Translations under genes and position numbers: made by a program
Notes under the pieces: model-generated
Seen by the model: only the letters and a program-made list of their open reading frames with translations
Database searches by the model: none
Told to the model about the DNA's origin: nothing
Assembly: GCA_030040475.1 (NCBI GenBank)
Contig: JASHTQ010000254.1
Span: 1 to 7,700 of the forward strand
Direction of reading: 5' to 3'
Source of the DNA: Streptosporangiaceae bacterium
Lineage (GTDB): Bacteria > Actinomycetota > Actinomycetes > Streptosporangiales > Streptosporangiaceae
Length of the DNA: 7,700 nucleotides
Part shown: in pieces, positions 1 to 5,846 of the stretch
Layout: each line of letters starts with the position of its first letter
Position numbering within the stretch: the first letter of the stretch is position 1

Positions 1-33
1 GCGCGGCCGGGCACCGCGCGGCTGAAATCATTC

Positions 34-75
34 CTATATCATTTCGCCGCCGAAGAGTTATTGGCGCTGATATAG
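34..75. repeat. 8-bp perfect inverted repeat overlapping the candidate -10
   Basis: CTATATCA at 34-41 is the exact reverse complement of TGATATAG at 68-75, with 26 bases between. The right arm coincides with the candidate extended -10 element. The arms are AT-rich in a GC-rich genome, so chance is less likely than for GC-rich arms, but an 8-base match is still short. It could be a split operator for a repressor. No regulator is encoded beside it. Confidence 0.35.
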
Positions 76-76
76 T
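68..76 (+). promoter_or_regulatory. Candidate extended -10 promoter for the heme protein/NuoF-like operon
   Basis: TGATATAGT contains TATAGT (5 of 6 matches to TATAAT) preceded by TGN, the extended -10 pattern that can compensate for a poor -35. No good -35 is visible about 17 bases upstream. It stands in an AT-richer patch of an otherwise GC-rich leader, 93 bases before the GTG start. It is the best promoter-like sequence in the leader but remains a prediction. Confidence 0.4.
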
Positions 77-155
77 CACTAGTCCACGAGCCACGGACTC
101 CAGATAGCACTCGGTCGGCCCTAATAAATGGCCAGCACTCGCCAAGCTCGACCCT

Positions 156-163
156 GAGGAGGT
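156..163 (+). promoter_or_regulatory. Strong ribosome binding site for the heme membrane protein
   Basis: GAGGAGGT is a near-complete anti-16S match ending five bases before the GTG at 169. It decides this start over any later in-frame candidate. Confidence 0.85.
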
Positions 164-168
164 AAAGC

Positions 169-2148
169 GTGCCAACCACCGGCGGCCGTTCGCGCGGTCG
201 CCAGGGTGTGCGCTCGCACGCTCAGGGGGCGGCGGCCGAGCACCTGCCCAAGATCCTCACGTGCCTGGCGACGGTCCTGGTCGTGGTGGTGTTCGTGCTG
301 GTCATGACCCCTGCCGGTCATGACATCGACGCCGCTACGCAGCGCTTCATGCTGTTCTACGCGGGCGTTTTCGCGCTGCTCGGGCTGACCGGCTCGGTGC
401 TGGTCGGGCTGCTCGCGACCGACCGGGTCTTCCTGACACCGGGCCACCGGGTGATGGCACAGGCCGTGCACAGGGCCTTCTCATTCGGTGCGCTGGCATT
501 CCTCGTGATACACATCGTGACCGAAATCCTGGCGCAGCGGGTTCACGTCATCGATGCATTTATTCCGTTCCTGTCGCCATTCCGCACTTTTTACATCGGG
601 CTTGGCACGATCGCGTCGGATCTCATGATCCTGGTCGCGGTCAGCAGCATCTTGCGGAAGCGGTTCACCGCGCACGGCCGGGCCTGGCGCTGGCGGGCCA
701 TCCACTACAGCGCCTACGCGGCGTTCGTGCTCGGGGTGCTGCACGGCCTGCTCGGCGGGCGGACCGCCAAGCCGTACGTGGACTGGAGCTACGGGCTCGC
801 CATCGCGCTGACCGCGCTCGGCCTCGTGGTCAGGTTCTTTGCCACCTCGCTGCGGTCAAGGCAGAGCCTGAGCGCGCATCCGGGCTTCGGCCGGGCCGGT
901 GCCGCCGCGGCGGCGCACCGTTCGTCGCCGCTGCACGCCGCGGCGATGAGCCTGGCCCAGGCGCAACTCGGTGCGACCGTTCAGGTGCTGCCCGGCGGCG
1001 CGGGCCTGCCTGGAACCGGTCCGCGGACGGCGCTTCCGCCCGCCCAGGGCTGGTCGCGGACCTCTGGCCCACTGCCCGCCCTCGGCGCGGCACCGGCCTA
1101 CGGCGGCGAGGCGGCCTACGGCGGCGAGGCGGCCTACGGCGGCCTGGGGTTCGTGCCGCTGGGTGCACCGCCGTTCGGTGACGGGGGTCCGGCGCCTCTT
1201 GGGCGTCCTGGGCCTCTTGGGTACCCTGGGTCTCCCGGGCCGGGGGGCTCTGGGCGGGGAGCCAGGCAGCCGCTGTACGAGCCGGAGTATGACGGGCCGC
1301 CCCGTTTCATGGGCGCACCCAGGGAGCACCTGCCGCAAGACGACGTGTCCTCGCATCCGTACGGCGGCGGGGAGCACCCGGGCGGCCGCCGGTCCGACGA
1401 CGGTGGTCGGCGGCGAACCGGTGCGCACAGGCCGCCGGCGCCCTACGGCCCAGGTCAGGCCGGCGCCACCGCGGGCGATCGGAACACCGGTCCGATGCCA
1501 CGTGCCGTCGGTCCCGCGCCGCGCGCCGATTCGGGACCGTTGCCGCGGGTCGGGGCCGGGCCGATGCCGCGTGCCGATTCGGGGCCGATGCCGCGGTTGG
1601 GTTCCGGGCCGATGCCGCGTGCCGATTCCGGGCCGATGCCGCGGGTCGGGACCGGGCCGATGCCGCGGCTGGGCGGACGGCCGGGATCGCGGGCCGACTC
1701 CGGGTCCATGCCGCGCCTGGGTACGGGTTCGATGCCGCGGGCCGATTCGGGTTCGCTGCCGCGGGTTGATTCCGGGCCGCTGCCGTGGCCGAGGCCTGGG
1801 TCCAGGTCCGGGCAGCCTGCCGATTCCGGGCCGATGCCACGGCCGGGCTCGAGGGGCGCTCCGCGTGGCGGCACGGGGCCGCTGCCTCGGCTGGGTAGCG
1901 GGCCGCTGTCGGGTGCTGGCTCGAGGTCCGGGCCTGGGGCCGGCACCGGGCCGTTGCCGCGGGCCGACGCGGCCCTTCCTGGTGCCCATGGCCCGCTGCC
2001 GCGGGCTAACCAAGGGGGACGCCCCGATGTCACCGCTACCGGGCCGCGGCCTGCTCCCCGCAGGGCTGCTCGCCCGTCCCGGCGGCCCGATCCCGCCGAC
2101 CCGAGATACCGCGAGCCCAGGTCCGACAGGAGTGATGAGTGGCAGTGA
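169..2148 (+). CDS. Six-helix ferric-reductase/NOX-like heme b membrane protein with long repetitive C-terminal tail
   Basis: Probable membrane electron-transfer protein of 659 residues. Hydrophobic segments lie near residues 28-48, 62-83, 103-122, 141-162, 178-195 and 207-226, giving six helices. H101 and H115 (13 residues between) fall in helix 3, and H179 and H192 (12 between) in helix 5. In the ferric reductase/NADPH oxidase family these spacings mark the ligands of two stacked b hemes. There is no FAD or NAD(P)H domain after helix 6. Instead, residues about 230-659 are Pro/Gly/Arg-rich and probably disordered, with AYGGEA repeats (310-325), a short Gly-X-Y run (345-359) and an 8-residue repeat (440-600). 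The GTG start at 169 has an excellent ribosome binding site. The next gene overlaps by 10 bases and encodes a NuoF-ferredoxin protein, the likely electron donor. With six helices and a cytoplasmic N-terminus the tail would be cytoplasmic (inference). The physiological acceptor is unknown. The fold call is firm; the function is tentative. Confidence 0.88.
   Translation: MPTTGGRSRGRQGVRSHAQGAAAEHLPKILTCLATVLVVVVFVLVMTPAGHDIDAATQRFMLFYAGVFALLGLTGSVLVGLLATDRVFLTPGHRVMAQAVHRAFSFGALAFLVIHIVTEILAQRVHVIDAFIPFLSPFRTFYIGLGTIASDLMILVAVSSILRKRFTAHGRAWRWRAIHYSAYAAFVLGVLHGLLGGRTAKPYVDWSYGLAIALTALGLVVRFFATSLRSRQSLSAHPGFGRAGAAAAAHRSSPLHAAAMSLAQAQLGATVQVLPGGAGLPGTGPRTALPPAQGWSRTSGPLPALGAAPAYGGEAAYGGEAAYGGLGFVPLGAPPFGDGGPAPLGRPGPLGYPGSPGPGGSGRGARQPLYEPEYDGPPRFMGAPREHLPQDDVSSHPYGGGEHPGGRRSDDGGRRRTGAHRPPAPYGPGQAGATAGDRNTGPMPRAVGPAPRADSGPLPRVGAGPMPRADSGPMPRLGSGPMPRADSGPMPRVGTGPMPRLGGRPGSRADSGSMPRLGTGSMPRADSGSLPRVDSGPLPWPRPGSRSGQPADSGPMPRPGSRGAPRGGTGPLPRLGSGPLSGAGSRSGPGAGTGPLPRADAALPGAHGPLPRANQGGRPDVTATGPRPAPRRAARPSRRPDPADPRYREPRSDRSDEWQ
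1096..1143 (+). repeat. 18-bp in-frame tandem repeat (AYGGEA, 2.7 copies)
   Basis: GCCTACGGCGGCGAGGCG occurs perfectly at 1096-1113 and 1114-1131, and its first 12 bases recur at 1132-1143. It encodes AYGGEA-AYGGEA-AYGG in the disordered tail of the heme membrane protein. Perfect identity, including third positions, points to recent duplication by slippage. Confidence 0.9.
1486..1968 (+). repeat. 24-bp (8-residue) degenerate coding repeat array, about 19 units
   Basis: Residues 440-600 of the membrane protein follow an 8-residue period with consensus [ST]GP[ML]PR[AVL][DG], for example SGPMPRAD, SGPMPRLG, TGPMPRLG, SGSMPRLG, TGPLPRLG. Most units from 455 to 541 are in exact phase. One extended unit near 535-552 (PWPRPGSRSGQP) and several degenerate units follow. 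Each good unit carries one Arg and two Pro, and many carry an Asp. Because the period is a multiple of three, copy-number change keeps the frame open. It also keeps antisense and shifted frames open here. Confidence 0.9.
2128..2132 (+). promoter_or_regulatory. Ribosome binding site for the NuoF-ferredoxin gene
   Basis: AGGAG sits inside the last codons of the upstream gene, six bases before the GTG at 2139. It supports that start rather than the in-frame ATG at 2181. Confidence 0.75.
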
Positions 2149-3728
2149 GCCAGCTCAGGGGCCTTGATGCGCCCGCCATCATGAGGATAGGCGCGGCCCG
2201 GTTGACGGCTGGCCTGGACCGCATGCCGCGGATCGACCTGGACGCGCACCGCGAGATCTTCGGCCCGCTGCCCAGGATGTCCGCCGAGGAACTGATCTCG
2301 ATGGCCGAGAGCGTCGACCTGCGCGGCCAGGGTGGCGCGGCGTTCCCGTTCGCCGACAAGCTCAGGGCGGTGGTCGACACCGCCGAGGCGAACGACTGCC
2401 CGACGGTGGTGGTGGTCAACGCCGCGGAAGGCGAGCCAGGCAGCGTCAAGGACAAGATGCTGATGATCCGCTCGCCGTACCTCATCCTCAGCGGGGCGGC
2501 CCTGGTGGCCGAGGCCATCGGCGCGGAGGAGATCGTCGTCGGAGTCGCGGGCCACGAGCTCGCGAACCGGTCGATCGAGGCGGCCATCGCCGCCGAGCCC
2601 GGGCTGCGCAAGATGGTCCGCGTGATCCGCCAGCCGGACCGGTTCATCTCGGGCGAGTCGGGTGCCCTGGTGCGGGGGATCAACGGCAAGCGGCCGATTC
2701 CGCCCGGCCGCAAGATACTCGCCAGCGACAGCGGGGTCGATGACCTGCCCACGCTGCTGTCGAACGCGTCCACGTTCGCCCAGCTGGCCGTCCTCGCGCT
2801 GCTCGGGCCCGCGCGTTTCGCCGCGATCGGGACGCCGGAGGAGCCGGGTACGGTGCTGCTCAGCGTCGGCGGCTCGGCGGCCCAGCCGGCCGTGGTCGAG
2901 GTGCCCACCGGAATCCCGCTCGCCGCCGTCCTCGACATCTGCCAGGCGCCGGCCGGCGACGGCGTGCTTGTCGGCGGCTATCACGGCATGTGGCTGCCGG
3001 CCGCGACGGCGTACGTCGTGCCGGTCTCTCGTGACGGGCTTGCCGCCGTGGGCGGCACCCTGGGCTCCGGTATCGTGCTGCCGCTCGGCGACGGGACCTG
3101 CCCGCTCGGCGAGGTGTCGCGGATAGCCAGCTACCTGGCCGGCGAGTCCGCGGGCCAGTGCGGCCCCTGCAAGCTCGGCCTGCCGACCATCGCGCGGGCG
3201 CTGGCGGCGCTGATCGACGGATCCGGCGGGATCGAGGCGCTGGACGTCGCGCGACGGTCGGCCGCCGCCGTGAACGGCCGGGGCGCGTGCGCGCACCCAG
3301 ATGGCGTGACCAGGTTCGTGCTCTCCGCGCTCGACGTGTTCACCGAGGACCTGGCCGCGCACGTCTTCCACTCCTCCTGCGGGCGCCCCGTCCGGGGCGT
3401 GCTGCCGCTGCCGACCGGCCCCGAGCAGGAGGACCGGAACCGGCTCGTGGTGGACTGGACGCGCTGCGAGGGGCACGGGCTGTGCGCGCACCTGGTGCCT
3501 GAGATCGTCCACCTGGATGCCCAGGGCTATCCGGTCGTGCTCAACATCCCGGTGCCCGCCTGGCTGGAGAAGGACGCGCAGCAGGCCGTGGAGATGTGCC
3601 CGGCGCTGGCCCTGCGGATGGCCACGCCGACACCCGCGCCACGCCGGACTGGTCCCATCCCGATCCCCGCGCCGATGCTGCGCTCTGGCCTGGTCGGCGG
3701 CAACCGTAGGCAGATCACGGCCGGCTAG
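2139..3728 (+). CDS. NuoF-like FMN/Fe-S oxidoreductase fused to a C-terminal ferredoxin domain
   Basis: Predicted soluble flavo-iron-sulfur protein of 529 residues, related to the NuoF (51 kDa) subunit of complex I but not part of a nuo cluster here. The Gly-rich RGQGGAAFP motif (62-70), the NAAEGEPGSVKD segment (94-105) and the SGESGALVRGINGK segment (171-184) correspond to the FMN/NADH region of NuoF. An SLBB-like part follows at about 237-290. The Fe-S part has C341, C344 and, 40 residues on, C384, but A338 stands where NuoF has its first cluster cysteine. Residues about 434-495 form a small ferredoxin: C443, H446, C449, then C487-P488, the C-x2-H-x2-C...CP pattern of actinobacterial single-cluster ferredoxins. 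GTG at 2139 is chosen because AGGAG lies six bases upstream; it overlaps the membrane heme gene, implying translational coupling. Likely role: move electrons from a reduced nucleotide to that protein (inference). The true donor is not shown. Confidence 0.92.
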   Translation: MAVSQLRGLDAPAIMRIGAARLTAGLDRMPRIDLDAHREIFGPLPRMSAEELISMAESVDLRGQGGAAFPFADKLRAVVDTAEANDCPTVVVVNAAEGEPGSVKDKMLMIRSPYLILSGAALVAEAIGAEEIVVGVAGHELANRSIEAAIAAEPGLRKMVRVIRQPDRFISGESGALVRGINGKRPIPPGRKILASDSGVDDLPTLLSNASTFAQLAVLALLGPARFAAIGTPEEPGTVLLSVGGSAAQPAVVEVPTGIPLAAVLDICQAPAGDGVLVGGYHGMWLPAATAYVVPVSRDGLAAVGGTLGSGIVLPLGDGTCPLGEVSRIASYLAGESAGQCGPCKLGLPTIARALAALIDGSGGIEALDVARRSAAAVNGRGACAHPDGVTRFVLSALDVFTEDLAAHVFHSSCGRPVRGVLPLPTGPEQEDRNRLVVDWTRCEGHGLCAHLVPEIVHLDAQGYPVVLNIPVPAWLEKDAQQAVEMCPALALRMATPTPAPRRTGPIPIPAPMLRSGLVGGNRRQITAG

Positions 3729-5454
3729 GACCGATTTTCGACACCTCGCGCGGGGCCGCCATGGCCGCCCTGATGGCCTCAAGCAGGGCCCGCTCGGTGA
3801 AGGGCTTCTGCAGCAGCGTGATGCCCTCCGCGATGGCACGTTTCTCGCCGAATAGGTCCGGGCTGTAGCCAGACATGAACAATACCGACGCGGCCGGGCG
3901 CTGCCGACCGATTCGTTCGGCCAGCTCAAGACCGGACATCTCGGGCATGACCACGTCGGTCAGAAGCATGTCGAAGTCACGCTCGGCGGCCAACTCCAGC
4001 GCCTGGGTCCCGGTTGCCGCCGCGATCACCGAATAGCCGTTCCGGCGCAGCATGCGCACCACGAGTTGCAGCACGACCGGTTCGTCCTCGACCACCAGGA
4101 GGGTCTCGCCGCGGCTCCTGACGTCCACCGCCGCCGGAGGCGTCGCCTTTGCGACGGCCGCCTGGTCCGCCGCGGGGAAGAAGGCCCGGATCGTCGTCCC
4201 TACGCCCAGCTCCGACTGCACGCTCAGGCCACCGCCGGCCGCGGCGACGATTCCGTGCACGGTGGCCAGTCCCAGACCGGTCCCGTGCCCCGGTGGCTTG
4301 GTGGTGAAGAACGGCTCGAATATGCGCATCACCACGTCGGCACTCATGCCCACTCCGGTGTCGGTCACCGACAGCGTCACATAGCTGCCCGAGGGGACCG
4401 GCGGGAACAGGCCCGCCTGCTCGCCGCCGAGCAGCGTCTCCCCGGACTCGATCGTGAGTGTCCCGCCGTCTGGCATCGCGTCGCGGGCGTTGACCGCCAG
4501 GTTGACCAGCACCGTCTCGATCTGGCTGCGGTCCCCGCGAACCGGCGGCAGGTTGGCCGCCGGGTGCGCCACCAGCTTGATGTGCTCGCCGATGCTGCGG
4601 GTCAGCAGGCTCTTCACGTCGGCCACCACGGCATTGAGGTCGAGCGCCTCAAGTTGTACCCGTTCCCTGCGCCCGAAGATCAGCAGCTGCCTGGTGAGCT
4701 GAGCGGCCTGCTTGGCGGCCTTCCTGATCTCCTGGACGTCGGCCTGGACCGCCTCGTTGCCCGTCGTCGCCTCGGCGACGAACGCGGCGCAGTTGAGGAT
4801 CACCGAGAGCAAGTTGTTGAAGTCGTGCGCAACACCGCCTGCCAGCAGGCCCAGGCTCTCCAGGCGCTGGGACTGATGCAGGCGGTTCTCCAGCCGCTCT
4901 CGTTCGGCCTGGACCTGGAGGCGTTCCCTGGCGGCCTCCTCCTCCAGGGCGCGCAGGTGCGCCGCCTCAAGCTCCCTGGTGCGTTCGGCCACGGTCGCTT
5001 CGAGGGAGGAGTTCATCTCCTGCAGGCGGCTGACCAGGTAGCGGTTCTCCCGGCGCAGCCTGCTGCGGTCCACGCCGGCCTTCACCCGCCGCACCAGGTC
5101 GGCCGGCGGTACCGGCTTGGTCAGATAGTCATCGACGAGGCCGACCGCGGCGATGGCGCTGTCGGCGGACGCATACCCGGTCAGCAGGATCACGCCCAGG
5201 TCAGGGTCCTGGAATTTCAGGCTGGTCGCCAGGACCGTACCGGTCGTGTCGGGAAGACGCTGGTCGACCACCACCAGATCCGGCCGGGTTCCGGCGAGGG
5301 CTGCCTGCACCGCCGCGCCCGACCCGAATCCTTCCGCGCCGATCCCGGACAGGCCGAGGATCTCGATGACCGTCTCCCGCATGCCCGCGTCGTCGTCGAC
5401 GACGTAGACAAGCGGCGTGCCCGCCGACGCATCCGGACGTGACAGTTCGCTCAC
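3715..5454 (-). CDS. Soluble hybrid histidine kinase, receiver-kinase-receiver
   Basis: A 579-residue cytoplasmic phosphorelay protein with no membrane segment. The first receiver (about 15-127) has acidic D20-D22, phosphoacceptor D64, T92 and K113. A charged, probably coiled-coil linker (about 131-196) leads to the dimerisation helix with H210 in the motif GVAHDFNN. The ATPase domain follows, with N-box N318 and N322, DTGVGM (365-370), FEPFF (379-383) and GTGLGL (391-396). A second receiver (about 450-565) has E456-E458, D500, S528 in place of the usual Thr, and K550. All residues needed for autophosphorylation and transfer are present, but there is no HPt and no output domain. The GTG start lies eight bases after the receiver gene's stop with only a weak AGG upstream, so translation probably depends on coupling. 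Its stop falls inside the last codons of the convergent NuoF-like gene. Partners are probably the two upstream operon members (inference). Confidence 0.93.
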   Translation of the reverse strand: MSELSRPDASAGTPLVYVVDDDAGMRETVIEILGLSGIGAEGFGSGAAVQAALAGTRPDLVVVDQRLPDTTGTVLATSLKFQDPDLGVILLTGYASADSAIAAVGLVDDYLTKPVPPADLVRRVKAGVDRSRLRRENRYLVSRLQEMNSSLEATVAERTRELEAAHLRALEEEAARERLQVQAERERLENRLHQSQRLESLGLLAGGVAHDFNNLLSVILNCAAFVAEATTGNEAVQADVQEIRKAAKQAAQLTRQLLIFGRRERVQLEALDLNAVVADVKSLLTRSIGEHIKLVAHPAANLPPVRGDRSQIETVLVNLAVNARDAMPDGGTLTIESGETLLGGEQAGLFPPVPSGSYVTLSVTDTGVGMSADVVMRIFEPFFTTKPPGHGTGLGLATVHGIVAAAGGGLSVQSELGVGTTIRAFFPAADQAAVAKATPPAAVDVRSRGETLLVVEDEPVVLQLVVRMLRRNGYSVIAAATGTQALELAAERDFDMLLTDVVMPEMSGLELAERIGRQRPAASVLFMSGYSPDLFGEKRAIAEGITLLQKPFTERALLEAIRAAMAAPREVSKIGPSRP

Positions 5455-5462
5455 TCGGCGGC

Positions 5463-5846
5463 CTAGGAGAGATTCCTGACCGCGCGGGAAGCCTCTGCCA
5501 CCAGGCCGAGCATCCGGCGTGTCTCGAACGGCTTGTACACGATGGCGAAGGCATTGGCCTGTACCGCGGCGCGAAGCCGCTCCTCCTGGGCGTAGGCCGT
5601 CATCAAGATGACGTGCGGCGGCGGGGCTCCCAATTGCTCAAGCACCGACACGCCGTCACGGCCCGGCATCCGGATGTCCATCACCACCACGTCGAAGCTT
5701 CTGTCCTGGACGGCGGCGTATGCGGCCTCACCGTCGGGTGCCGTCGAGACGCGGTACCCCTGCAGCTCCAGGATCGCCACCAGGGTGTCCCGCATGCCGG
5801 GCTCATCGTCGACGACGAGCACGTCGGGCTGTTTGGTCATGTTCAT
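5463..5846 (-). CDS. Stand-alone receiver-domain response regulator
   Basis: A 127-residue protein made of one receiver domain with nothing after it. The acidic pocket is D13, D14 and E15, the phosphoacceptor is D57 in VVMDIRMPGRDG, the switch Thr is T83 in LMTAY, and the conserved Lys is K105 in YKPF. It should accept phosphate from one of the two neighbouring kinases and act through protein contact or as a shuttle between them, as CheY- or Spo0F-like proteins do (family knowledge; the role here is inferred). The start ATG overlaps the stop of the upstream sensor kinase in an ATGA, so the two are translationally coupled. A second in-frame ATG lies at codon 3, and neither has a clear Shine-Dalgarno sequence, so the start could be either. 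Eight bases separate its stop from the hybrid kinase. Confidence 0.93.
   Translation of the reverse strand: MNMTKQPDVLVVDDEPGMRDTLVAILELQGYRVSTAPDGEAAYAAVQDRSFDVVVMDIRMPGRDGVSVLEQLGAPPPHVILMTAYAQEERLRAAVQANAFAIVYKPFETRRMLGLVAEASRAVRNLS

Noticed and set aside
1..19. GC-rich hairpin (GCGCGG, seven-base loop, CCGCGC) as an intrinsic terminator of an upstream gene
   Set aside because: The stem is only six pairs, no T-run follows, and no upstream gene is visible. GC-only stems are common by chance at this composition.
535..605. AT-richer patch within the membrane domain as a sign of gene transfer
   Set aside because: It is only about 70 bases, stays in frame, and encodes the hydrophobic and aromatic residues between helices 3 and 4, which explains the composition.
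856..2013. 385-codon minus-strand frame opposite the repeat tail
   Set aside because: The sequence is an Arg/Pro/Gly/His repeat that mirrors the sense repeats; no start signal and no recognisable protein.
971..2167. 398-codon plus-strand frame in another phase of the tail
   Set aside because: It is a Cys/Arg/Gly repeat produced by the 24-bp period read out of frame. The membrane protein frame has the ribosome binding site and the conserved N-terminal domain.
2139..3728. True nuoF of complex I
   Set aside because: No other nuo genes adjoin it, the first cluster cysteine is missing, and a ferredoxin domain is fused at the C-terminus, so no gene symbol was assigned.
1455..3929. Very long minus-strand open frame (824 codons) opposite the heme protein and NuoF-like genes
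   Set aside because: It lies antisense to two well-supported genes. Its product is Arg/Gly/Pro/Ala-rich with no domain, and in the left part its openness follows from the in-frame 24-bp repeat and high GC.
4066..5442. 458-codon plus-strand frame opposite the hybrid kinase
   Set aside because: Antisense to a gene with every kinase and receiver motif intact; the product is low-complexity His/Arg/Gln-rich.
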